Shown here in pieces: positions 1 to 6,079 of a DNA stretch of 6,652 nt (position 1 is its first letter; every line of letters begins with the position of its first letter). The notes under the pieces are model-generated. The model did no database searches, was not told where the DNA came from, and saw only the letters and a program-made list of their open reading frames with translations. Source of the stretch: Gammaproteobacteria bacterium (GTDB lineage: Bacteria; Pseudomonadota; Gammaproteobacteria; Pseudomonadales; Pseudohongiellaceae); the NCBI GenBank assembly GCA_003451715.1, contig DMJN01000147.1:1-6652 (forward strand), given 5' to 3'. Both the position numbers and the translations under genes were made by a program.

Positions 1-590
1 GCTATATCTGTTCCATAGGTGCTGGCGGGGTACACTGATACCCTGCGAACGCCTCGCTTTACATAGAGGTCAGCAATCGCGTCTTCCAGTTTAGCCTCAT
101 TGGGCGAATGTATAAGATTACAGCCCCAGGGTAGCTGTTTCTTATCGAGCATTTTGCTCATTCGGTCAATGGCGGCTTCTATTTCAGAAAGATTGACTCC
201 TGCGGCACCGATCATACCCAGAGCACCCATATTTGCAAGCGCAATGACAAGCTCGGTTGAAGAAATTCCTCGGGCCATGGCACCGCCGACATAGGGAAAT
301 CTAAGCCCGTGGGCTTCTTTGAATGACCTGTCTCCTAACCATTCAGGATAGGTGGGGGGAAGTGTTCCTAACAAAGGCAGCTCATATCCGCTACCGGCTG
401 GCCGGCTGGATATTTCTCCACAGGTCGTGACACCGACACAGCGTAGCGTGGGGTCGAATACCACGTGAACAGACTCTCTCACCAAATCTGGTACAGTTTC
501 GGCATCGAGGTGTGAAAATTGGACATCACTGGCGTCGCCCTGCCAGTATCCTACGCCGACAGGCGCCAGTTTCAGGTTTTGCGTGTTCAA
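1..590 (-). CDS. pfaD: PfaD-family flavin-dependent enoyl reductase, C-terminus cut by window edge
   Basis: My translation of the minus strand gives 196 codons in one open frame that is still open at base 1. PfaD proteins are FMN-dependent TIM-barrel proteins of the 2-nitropropane dioxygenase type. They act as the trans enoyl reductase of polyunsaturated fatty acid synthases and of many trans-AT polyketide synthases. Recognisable family blocks are the N-terminal GYWQGD (residues 14-19), VHVVFDP (41-47), YPEWLGDRSF (81-90), FPYVGGAMARGIS (98-110), the glycine-rich GMIGAAG (125-131) and NLIHSPNE (158-165). The family is usually near 450-540 residues, so well over half is missing. The start is uncertain: a TAA stop lies in frame at 612-614 and the only common start before the conserved N-terminus is TTG at 588-590, without a Shine-Dalgarno site. 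Whether it serves a fatty acid or polyketide synthase depends on genes left of the window. The family call is firm; the biosynthetic product is unknown. Confidence 0.82.
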   Translation of the reverse strand, partial: MNTQNLKLAPVGVGYWQGDASDVQFSHLDAETVPDLVRESVHVVFDPTLRCVGVTTCGEISSRPAGSGYELPLLGTLPPTYPEWLGDRSFKEAHGLRFPYVGGAMARGISSTELVIALANMGALGMIGAAGVNLSEIEAAIDRMSKMLDKKQLPWGCNLIHSPNEAKLEDAIADLYVKRGVRRVSVYPASTYGTDI

Positions 591-677
591 GAAATGCGAT
601 TCCGGAGAAGATTAAGCAGAATAAACCACGTCTTTGTATAGAAAACAATGGGTAGATAATACCGGAAACTCTCCGTA

Positions 678-706
678 AAGCCCCGAATCTTCTTCCCTGG
701 GGGCTT
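678..706. repeat. inverted repeat between pfaD and pssA
   Basis: AAGCCCC at 678-684 pairs with GGGGCTT at 700-706, giving a 7-bp GC-rich stem with a 15-base loop. It lies about 155 bases behind the pssA stop codon and about 90 bases before the pfaD start, in the direction of their transcription. There is no T-run after it on the minus strand, so it is not a clear intrinsic terminator. It could be an RNA structure in the pfaD leader or chance. Confidence 0.25.
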
Positions 707-859
707 ATAAAGGGCCTGAAGAGCTCCATCTGCTTACCATGAGAGCCCTTATCTAGGAGCCTGTAGGGATGATTTAGATCCTTATTCTGTGAAGGACTCA
801 TTAATGAATCTGAATGCTGTTGTTCTGCTGAGTACCTTCTGATGGTGTGGGGCTTGTCG

Positions 860-1609
860 CTATTGTCTGAATTTTTGAAGAATTGCCAAGGCAATGTGTG
901 AGTAAATATAGATGCCGCAGAAGGCTATGTAGAATATGGCCAGGAAGGCTCCAATCGTACCGAGATAATAATAGGCTATAGCTGCAAAGACTAGTGAGCT
1001 GCCAGTTTGAAGCGCTATCCAGAGAGCTCCCCAGCGCCAATATACGATGTTACTAAATGTCATCAAGTAAACATTGACACCAATGATCAAACAGAAAAAT
1101 AGCAGACCAGTGAGGTGATACAGCGCTTCGGGGAACTGACCTGCTAAGGATACGAATGCAATGATTAAACCTGCTGGAGGTGGTGAGGGCAGTCCTACAA
1201 ATCCTTCTCCACGGTCACGATCGGACTGTGACACCGTAAACCGAACCAGGCGCATCAGGCCACCCAGTGTATACCCAATCCCGACTACCCAGGCTGCCGC
1301 ACTTGTCAGCACCTGTGTTTCTGGCGCAGTGCTGAAAAATAGATAGAGGCTGAATCCTGGTAGAAATGCAAACGAAATCACGTCCGACAGAGAGTCTAAT
1401 ATTGGACCCGATTCCGTTTTAACGCCTAAGAGATTTGCTGCTTTTCCATCGAGACCATCGAATAACACGGCTAAGCACATCCATATCATGGCTGCAGTGT
1501 AGTTTTGTTCTAATAATTGGGCTAGCGTAGTGAAACCACATCCAACACTGGCAAACGTCAGGAGATTTGGGATGCTTCTTACGAATTTTGACTTCAATGG
1601 GATATTCAC
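860..1609 (-). CDS. pssA: CDP-diacylglycerol-serine O-phosphatidyltransferase (PssA, type II)
   Basis: This 249-residue integral membrane protein belongs to the CDP-alcohol phosphatidyltransferase family. It is expected to join serine to CDP-diacylglycerol in the inner membrane, giving phosphatidylserine, the precursor of phosphatidylethanolamine. The family signature D-x2-D-G-x2-A-R-x8-G-x3-D-x3-D is present as D51, D54, G55, A58, G68, D72 and D76. The signature Arg, however, is Asn59 (codon AAT), which is unusual. Other PssA-like blocks are the N-terminal SIPNLLT (12-18), MRLVRFTV (119-126) and GFVGLPSPPPAG (136-147). At least six hydrophobic segments follow one another, the last near 203-244. 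The start is GTG with no clear ribosome binding site; no ATG, GTG or TTG lies in frame between it and the TGA at 1694-1696. A sigma70-like promoter sits about 60-90 bases upstream. pfaD lies downstream on the same strand after a 269-base gap, so an operon is possible but not compelling. Another CDP-alcohol transferase activity (for example a different head group) cannot be excluded. Confidence 0.85.
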   Translation of the reverse strand: MNIPLKSKFVRSIPNLLTFASVGCGFTTLAQLLEQNYTAAMIWMCLAVLFDGLDGKAANLLGVKTESGPILDSLSDVISFAFLPGFSLYLFFSTAPETQVLTSAAAWVVGIGYTLGGLMRLVRFTVSQSDRDRGEGFVGLPSPPPAGLIIAFVSLAGQFPEALYHLTGLLFFCLIIGVNVYLMTFSNIVYWRWGALWIALQTGSSLVFAAIAYYYLGTIGAFLAIFYIAFCGIYIYSHIALAILQKFRQ

Positions 1610-1980
1610 TCTGATTACGATGGAGCGCAGAACTGTTCGGAGAAACCAATTTTCAAAATCTGAGGCATATTCGAACTCGAATGAAGCAATTTGTCAAAAC
1701 AACAGGAAAAATAGATGATTACTCTTGCTCACAGCAAGATCACTCTGGTTTACGACGTTAAATCCTATGTCACTATTTCTTCACCGATCAACAATTCCAG
1801 ACCGTCGTCAGCACGGTCACCTATAGATACTCTGTTCTTCCCATCCGCCTCTGTGCAGCTTTAGCCCACAATTACGTCGATTATTTTGGATTCCATATTG
1901 AATCAACTGATTTTTTACCTCTCTTTAGCACTCTTTATCTCTCTCGAAGCTTGAGAACCTAAAGTTCCAAGGAGTCTGAT
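1610..1980. other. gene-free divergent region between pssA and the truncated PQQ-dehydrogenase gene
   Basis: This 371-base AT-rich stretch separates two divergent genes. It contains the candidate pssA promoter, a small hairpin (TCTTGCT at 1723-1729, loop CAC, AGCAAGA at 1733-1739), and the AAGGAG ribosome binding site (1969-1974) of the rightward gene. Pyrimidine-rich runs occupy about 1905-1945. I see no convincing -35/-10 pair for the rightward gene, no tRNA, and no ORF that looks coding. The ORF that enters it from 1530 on the plus strand is antisense to pssA. Confidence 0.6.
1669..1697 (-). promoter_or_regulatory. candidate sigma70 promoter of pssA
   Basis: On the minus strand a perfect -35 hexamer TTGACA (1697 down to 1692) is followed, after 17 bases, by TCGAAT (1674 down to 1669), which matches the -10 consensus at four of six places. 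Transcription would start near 1662, about 50 bases before the GTG of pssA. The spacing is ideal, the -10 is only fair. Confidence 0.45.
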
Positions 1981-2274
1981 ATGACAAATTCCATGTCCGC
2001 CTATCCAAAACCTCGGGTGCTCGCTGTTGTTACTGGTCTTTCGGGAATCCTGCTGTTGTACCTGGGTGTCTTGCTAATACTAGCCGGTGGTTCACTCTAT
2101 TACATGGTTGCCGGTATCACACTCCTGGTCTGTTGTGTCTTACGCTTTAGAGGCGATCATCGCGGATCTCAACTCTACGGAACCTTCCTCCCAACTATTT
2201 GGCTCATTGGCGCAAATGGCCGGAAAAACTGTGACCTAGTTATACTTTTTGCTACATCCTTTTCATTTCTGTGA
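1981..2274 (+). pseudogene. truncated N-terminal membrane domain of a PQQ-dependent glucose/quinate dehydrogenase
   Basis: The 97-residue product matches only the N-terminal anchor of membrane-bound PQQ dehydrogenases (glucose, quinate and shikimate type), which are normally about 780-800 residues. Visible are a hydrophobic helix at 13-35, the typical LAGGSLYYMVAG turn (34-45) leading into a second helix to about 54, the basic FRGDHRGSQLYG loop (56-67) and a third hydrophobic stretch beginning TFLPTIWLIG (68-77). From about residue 78 the match is lost, and a TGA ends the frame at 2272-2274. I find no beta-propeller, no PQQ-binding residues and no continuation in the other frames up to the PilZ gene. 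The start is well supported: AAGGAG at 1969-1974 lies six bases before the ATG. The best reading is the 5' remnant of a lost dehydrogenase gene. A short membrane protein still in use is the alternative, since the start signals and the first 75 codons are intact. Confidence 0.6.
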
Positions 2275-2359
2275 CTCAGGCCACAATATATTTTCAGGCT
2301 TCTGTATTCTGTATATCAGAGGATCTTTCCCCGGCAGGTCTGGCAATAAATCGAAATAT

Positions 2360-2365
2360 AGGAAG
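2360..2365 (+). promoter_or_regulatory. ribosome binding site that fixes the PilZ gene start
   Basis: AGGAAG lies seven bases before the ATG at 2373. The same frame is open back to a GTG at 2271 that overlaps the upstream stop codon, but that GTG has no such site. The 34 extra residues it would add do not resemble the start of YcgR-like proteins. Confidence 0.7.
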
Positions 2366-2372
2366 AAAAGAA

Positions 2373-3113
2373 ATGACAGCTCTAAATCTAACCGACGGCA
2401 ACATCACTCACAGAAAAGAGATTATCCAGCTCTTTCAGATGGCAATAGCCAAAGAATGGCAAACAAGCTATCTATCCGTAAAGAAGAACCACATAACTTC
2501 CCACCCTGTTAAGTTGAGCTCGGTGAATGCTCACGAAGGCACATTTCGAGTAGACGGAGAGCTGGCGGAATCAGAACAAAAAGAAGGCAAACTGATGATG
2601 TTCCGTGCGGAAAATGGTGGACTTTCAGTCGTATTCAAATCAAGAATGGGCAAGCCCTCCAGCGACGAAAATGTTATTAGATCCCGGTACGAGCATCAGG
2701 TAGATCTTCCTTATGAAGTTCGTTGCACTCAATTGCGCAAAACTGTTCGAGTCAATCTGGAATCATTGCCGGAAGAAGTTCCAGTGGCTCTCTATTTGTC
2801 GGTGGGTGAGCGTATCGATGGATCGGTCATTGACATATCGACATCCGGCGCCAGGTTTAAGGTTAATCGGGATCTGACCGAAGACCTCAAGAATGTTCAG
2901 CTTCTCGATTTCTGTAGAATCTGTTTCCCTGACGAATCTTTCCTGCAAGCAGAAGTGCAGCTAATGGGAATATCTTTTGATCACGAATACGATGCCTCGA
3001 TTCTGCGTTGTCAGTTTGTCGATACTTCGAGCAAAGACGAAGAGATGCTGCAAAACTTTATTAGCTATGTACAGGATCAGGCAGAACCCATTGAATTGAC
3101 AATTGCTAACTAG
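2373..3113 (+). CDS. YcgR-like PilZ domain protein, probable cyclic-di-GMP receptor
   Basis: The protein has 246 residues, the usual size of YcgR-type flagellar brake proteins. An N-terminal YcgR-like beta domain occupies about 10-112 and a PilZ domain about 113-235. Both PilZ ligand motifs are intact: the RxxxR motif as R122-K-T-V-R126, preceded by the EVRC block (115-118), and the (D/N)xSxxG motif as D154-I-S-T-S-G159. Such proteins bind cyclic-di-GMP in the cytoplasm and slow motility or change surface behaviour; YcgR itself acts on the flagellar motor. No flagellar, pilus or cellulose genes are in the window, so the actual target is unknown. There is no signal peptide or membrane segment. 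The ATG was chosen for its AGGAAG site. It follows the truncated dehydrogenase remnant by 98 bases on the same strand and may share its transcript. The next gene is 213 bases away. Sampled 60-base rows of this gene are about 42% GC, lower than the genes to its right. Confidence 0.82.
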   Translation: MTALNLTDGNITHRKEIIQLFQMAIAKEWQTSYLSVKKNHITSHPVKLSSVNAHEGTFRVDGELAESEQKEGKLMMFRAENGGLSVVFKSRMGKPSSDENVIRSRYEHQVDLPYEVRCTQLRKTVRVNLESLPEEVPVALYLSVGERIDGSVIDISTSGARFKVNRDLTEDLKNVQLLDFCRICFPDESFLQAEVQLMGISFDHEYDASILRCQFVDTSSKDEEMLQNFISYVQDQAEPIELTIAN

Positions 3114-3150
3114 TTGAAAGGAAGGTTAGTAATCACGATATCCTTCGCTT

Positions 3151-3178
3151 TTGCACCGTGCCAGGGATGGCCGTGCAA
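3151..3178 (+). terminator. weak hairpin after the PilZ gene
   Basis: TTGCAC (3151-3156) pairs with GTGCAA (3173-3178), and GCC (3160-3162) with GGC (3169-3171) inside an unequal bulge. It starts 38 bases after the PilZ stop codon. No T-run follows, so termination is only a guess from position. The rest of the 213-base gap up to the sulfatase shows nothing else I can name. Confidence 0.2.
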
Positions 3179-3326
3179 ATACAATAGACATCCTGCAACA
3201 CAAAGCCCCTTCGCAATCCCAGGTTAGCCAGATAAGCTGAAGACAGCGAATAGTCATAGACTTAATCCTGTAGGAATCTTAATCTCTCTGTACGCTGTCA
3301 TCGTCTCCAGTCAGGGGTATGCAAGC

Positions 3327-4766
3327 ATGCACCTTCGCTTTGTCTTTTTAGCTCTCCTGAGCTTGCTTGGAATGAACTGCGGTGGGCCTCCTGCGGCCGA
3401 ATCGGAGCGGCCAACACGTCCGAATATCGTCCTCGTCATGGCTGATGACATGGGTTGGGGTCAAACCGGCTACTACAATCATCCCTTACTAAAGACGCCG
3501 AATCTCGATGCGATGGCTGCCAATGGATTACGCCTAGATCGCTTCTACGCGGGAGCACCGGTTTGTTCGCCGACCCGGGCTACGGTAATGACCGGCCGAC
3601 AGCACGACCGCACGGGGGTGAAGGATCATGGATATGCCCTGCGCCGACAGGAACAAACCATTGCCCGGGTGTTGCGGGAAGCCGGCTATGCAACCGGCCA
3701 CTTTGGCAAATGGCATCTCAATGGATTGCGTGGACCCGGCGTGCCGATTCTGGCTGGGGACATTTATAGTCCCGGCGAATTTGGATTCGAAACATGGCTC
3801 TCGGTAACTAATTTTTTCGACATGAATCCATTGATGAGTCGGCAAGGTAACTTCGAGGAATTCGCGGGGGACTCATCGGAAATCATCGTGGCTGAGGCGC
3901 TGCAATACATCCAGGCGATGCACGAGGCTGGAAAGCCCTCCTTTACCGTAATCTGGTACGGCTCGCCGCATGATCCATTCCTGGCCAGCGAGGATGACAG
4001 AGAAGGTTTTTCTGATATCGATGCATCCTCTGAGCATCACTATGGTGAGCTGGTGGCCATGGACCGGAGCATCGGAACCCTGCGCAGTGGGCTCCGAGAA
4101 TTAGGCATTGCCGAGGATACCCTGGTGTGGTTCAACTCCGATAACGGCGGCTTGCCCGGTATCAAGCTAGGTTCGGTGGGCGGATTGCGCGGCTTCAAGG
4201 GTGCTCTGTATGAGGGGGGCATTCGAGTTCCCGCGATCATTGAATGGCCAGCGGGAATTGTTCAACCTCGCAGCACATCCTATCCAGCAGCGACTATGGA
4301 CATCTTCCCGACCCTCGTCGAGCTGCTCGGACTGCCGGGAGAAAGCCTGACGATGCCCACTGACGGAAGCAGCATTGCCGGGCTGTTCGAGGGTGAACTC
4401 GGGCGGCGTGCAAAGCCTATCCCATTCAGGTTTCGGGGATCTCTGGCACTTATAGACAATGAGTACAAGTTGCTGGCACTGCAGCCTGACCCGGAAGACT
4501 TCCAACTTTACAACTTGAAGACTGACGCAAAAGAGACCCATGATCTCTATGCCTCTGAAGCGGACGTTGCAGCCCGGCTAAAGACACAGCTCGAGGCTTG
4601 GAATCAGTCTGTGGAGGCGAGTGTACTAGGCGGGGATTACCCGACAAATAGTGTGGCTCCTGACCCCGAGCCACGCTTCTGGATGACCCACGAGGCGTAT
4701 GAGCCTTATCTGGAGGAGTGGCGGGAGCGACCGGAATACGCCAGCAGGATTGCGCGGGGACGGTAA
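3327..4766 (+). CDS. exported type I sulfatase (formylglycine-dependent), possible lipoprotein
   Basis: The 479-residue protein is a complete sulfatase of the alkaline-phosphatase superfamily, which hydrolyses sulfate esters in the periplasm or at the cell surface. The active-site signature C80-S-P-T-R84 is of the CxPxR type, in which the Cys is converted to formylglycine. Metal and sulfate ligands are visible as D40-D41 (MADDMGWG), K128 and H130 (FGKWH), H215 (SPHDPF), D272-N273 (SDNGG) and K291 ([11 protein letters not shown]). The C-terminal subdomain holds YKLLAL and [17 protein letters not shown] (392-408), typical of arylsulfatase-like enzymes. A hydrophobic N-terminus (4-16) ends at C18, but the lipobox reads GMN-C, which is poor, so lipid attachment is doubtful. 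AGGGGT at 3313-3318 is a fair ribosome binding site. The substrate could be an aryl sulfate, a sulfated sugar or another ester; it cannot be told from the sequence. It converges on the VOC gene. Sampled rows are about 60% GC. Confidence 0.92.
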   Translation: MHLRFVFLALLSLLGMNCGGPPAAESERPTRPNIVLVMADDMGWGQTGYYNHPLLKTPNLDAMAANGLRLDRFYAGAPVCSPTRATVMTGRQHDRTGVKDHGYALRRQEQTIARVLREAGYATGHFGKWHLNGLRGPGVPILAGDIYSPGEFGFETWLSVTNFFDMNPLMSRQGNFEEFAGDSSEIIVAEALQYIQAMHEAGKPSFTVIWYGSPHDPFLASEDDREGFSDIDASSEHHYGELVAMDRSIGTLRSGLRELGIAEDTLVWFNSDNGGLPGIKLGSVGGLRGFKGALYEGGIRVPAIIEWPAGIVQPRSTSYPAATMDIFPTLVELLGLPGESLTMPTDGSSIAGLFEGELGRRAKPIPFRFRGSLALIDNEYKLLALQPDPEDFQLYNLKTDAKETHDLYASEADVAARLKTQLEAWNQSVEASVLGGDYPTNSVAPDPEPRFWMTHEAYEPYLEEWRERPEYASRIARGR

Positions 4767-4824
4767 TTTACGAAATCATGCGCACCGAAAGAGTCGCAGT
4801 GGGAGTCGGTCTTTTAAGGGGCAG

Positions 4825-4851
4825 CAGCCCAACAGCGATACTGTTGGGCTG
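4825..4851. terminator. perfect hairpin between convergent genes, probable bidirectional terminator
   Basis: CAGCCCAACAG (4825-4835) and CTGTTGGGCTG (4841-4851) form an 11-bp perfect stem with loop CGATA. It is 58 bases after the sulfatase stop and 33 bases beyond the end of the opposing VOC gene. The position and symmetry suit a shared terminator. Neither strand has a proper T-run after the stem, so it may act as an RNA end-protecting structure or need Rho. Confidence 0.55.
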
Positions 4852-4884
4852 GAGAGACAAGCCAGGAGACAAACTGAATCAGTA

Positions 4885-5733
4885 TTAGTATTCGTCGTAG
4901 CCTTCGGTGAATTCGATACGAACGCCCCTAGGATCGATGATGTAGGCAATATTCAGGTCGATCGCAGGAATCTCTCTATAGGGCACCTGAAACTCAATGC
5001 CTTTGGCTTCCAGTGTACGACAGAATTCCTCGAGACCGTCGATTTCGAAACCGATGTGGTCAATGGCGGTACCCTGAGTCGCTACACGCTCGCCCTGAGC
5101 GCCCCCGAAACTCAGATTCATGCCTGGAACATTGGTAGTCGTCGCGATTCGACCCCGTGGCTTTACTTCTAAACCAAACAGGTCGGTATACCAGGCGAGT
5201 AGCTCTTCGTGCCCCTGAAGATTGAAATGGATATGGTAGCCGGTGACTTCCGCGTGCAATCCCTGATCTTCCTGTAGCTCTACCCGTGCACCGCCGGGCA
5301 AATCTACGAAGGCGTTAATCTGGCCCTCGGCGCCCAGAAAGGTTCTCCCACCGAAGCCGGCTTCCTCAGTTGTAACTGGAAGCCCATCGGCTTCCCACTT
5401 GGCGAGAAACGTTTCCATGTTGCGGACCTTGAATCCGAAGTGATCCATGACGGTCTGGTTCGATGGCATGCTGGGATCACTGGGGGTAAGGGCCACCAGC
5501 ATATTGTGCAGCACGATCGCAGTTAGTAATGGGTTGCCCTGGGCATTGCGGCCTTTTTCCACCACCCTGCCACCGAAATGATTGACCCAGATATCCTTGT
5601 GCCGTTCCATGTCGGAGACATTCAGGTGGACGTGACCATAGGTAAGACCGTCGGAATTGAAACTTGCCAGCTGCTGGCTATAGGCCGGTGCAGACAGCAG
5701 AATAAGTAAAATCAGCGTTAAGAACGAACGCAT
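4885..5733 (-). CDS. periplasmic protein with two VOC (glyoxalase/dioxygenase-like) domains
   Basis: The 282-residue protein begins with a Sec signal peptide (1-19, hydrophobic core 5-14, cleavage expected after APAYS). Two vicinal-oxygen-chelate domains follow, about 30-156 and 162-278. Each has candidate metal ligands in the usual places: H34 or H36, H98 and E152 in the first; H167 or H169, H226 and E274 in the second. The FVDLPGGARVELQE (142-155) and YIIDPRGVRIEFTEG (264-278) ends are typical of the fold. VOC enzymes include glyoxalases, ring-cleavage dioxygenases and epimerases; most are cytoplasmic, so export is notable. No specific reaction can be assigned. The start is well supported by GGAGGA (5741-5746 on the plus strand) seven bases upstream. 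A possible -10 hexamer TATAAC lies at 5764 down to 5759 with no good -35. It converges on the sulfatase and diverges from the exported protein on its right. Confidence 0.85.
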   Translation of the reverse strand: MRSFLTLILLILLSAPAYSQQLASFNSDGLTYGHVHLNVSDMERHKDIWVNHFGGRVVEKGRNAQGNPLLTAIVLHNMLVALTPSDPSMPSNQTVMDHFGFKVRNMETFLAKWEADGLPVTTEEAGFGGRTFLGAEGQINAFVDLPGGARVELQEDQGLHAEVTGYHIHFNLQGHEELLAWYTDLFGLEVKPRGRIATTTNVPGMNLSFGGAQGERVATQGTAIDHIGFEIDGLEEFCRTLEAKGIEFQVPYREIPAIDLNIAYIIDPRGVRIEFTEGYDEY

Positions 5734-5851
5734 GGGTTAATCCTCCAGTGTTATTGGTGTTATACGTAGCTGGCTAGAGCATAAAGCTATTACCGGTGGG
5801 AGTCTATGCTACCCGGGGAGTTGAGGAGAAGCGGAGCTCACGGGGCTGGCG

Positions 5852-5974
5852 CTACAAGGTGGTCTCGTAGCCATCGTCTGAGTCGTTGTTTTCATCCCAG
5901 GCGTGCACACCGGCGGAACTAATCGTGAGAGCACCGTCAGCAACCAGGCTTTCACCATCCACCTCCAATCCCAT
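5852..5974 (-). CDS. doubtful small acidic ORF (40 codons)
   Basis: On the minus strand an ATG at 5974 opens a 40-codon frame ending in TAG at 5852-5854. The product is acidic, with a C-terminal stretch rich in Asp, Glu and Asn (WDENNDSDDGYETTL, residues 26-40) that looks more like protein than random translation. There is no Shine-Dalgarno site before the ATG and I recognise no family. It may be a gene remnant, a small protein, or chance. Confidence 0.2.
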   Translation of the reverse strand: MGLEVDGESLVADGALTISSAGVHAWDENNDSDDGYETTL

Positions 5975-6023
5975 TAATAGAAACAATTGGTTAAAAATTA
6001 ATCCCTCTGTCCACTTTGGTAGC

Positions 6024-6029
6024 TATAAT
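6024..6029 (+). promoter_or_regulatory. consensus -10 hexamer before the exported unknown gene
   Basis: TATAAT matches the sigma70 -10 consensus exactly, 50 bases before the ATG. No good -35 hexamer lies 16-18 bases upstream, although the DNA there is AT-rich (5971-6000). Transcription from here would give a leader of about 45 bases. Confidence 0.45.
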
Positions 6030-6079
6030 GGGCCGAGAAGCAGTGTGTCAATAAAAAGATTCGTCCCCAGGAGGCAATC

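Larger units (their letters stand above)
5734..6079. other. divergent intergenic region between the VOC gene and the exported unknown gene
   Basis: These 346 bases carry the start signals of both flanking genes: the GGAGGA site of the VOC gene at the left end and a consensus -10 plus AGGAGG at the right end. Between them lie a doubtful 40-codon minus-strand ORF and an imperfect inverted repeat (AGCATA at 5778-5783, TATGCT at 5805-5810). The last 100 bases are AT-rich. I recognise no operator or riboswitch. Confidence 0.5.

Noticed and set aside
100..294. Plus-strand ORF of 64 codons
   Set aside because: It is antisense to conserved pfaD codons, including the GAMA block, which explain the open frame.
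361..480. Possible frameshift in the N-terminal part of pfaD
   Set aside because: A first reading suggested a frame change, but a careful base-by-base recheck gave one continuous frame from 590 to the window edge.
526..894. A 122-codon minus-strand ORF covering the gap between pssA and pfaD
   Set aside because: It overlaps the end of pssA and the first 65 bases of pfaD in another frame, has no ribosome binding site at either Met, and its basic, low-complexity product resembles no family I know.
1723..1739. 7-bp hairpin as a terminator or operator
   Set aside because: The three-base loop and short stem with no gene ending nearby make a terminator unlikely, and nothing links it to a regulator.
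2271..2372. GTG start adding 34 residues to the PilZ protein
   Set aside because: No ribosome binding site, and the extra residues do not look like the family N-terminus; the ATG at 2373 has a good site. Kept only as a possibility in the findings.
4167..4541. Minus-strand ORFs antisense to the sulfatase
   Set aside because: The plus-strand frame holds all sulfatase motifs; long antisense frames are expected in GC-rich coding DNA.
4699..5172. 157-codon plus-strand ORF
   Set aside because: It starts inside the sulfatase in another frame and runs antisense to the conserved VOC gene, crossing the hairpin; the product has no recognisable feature.
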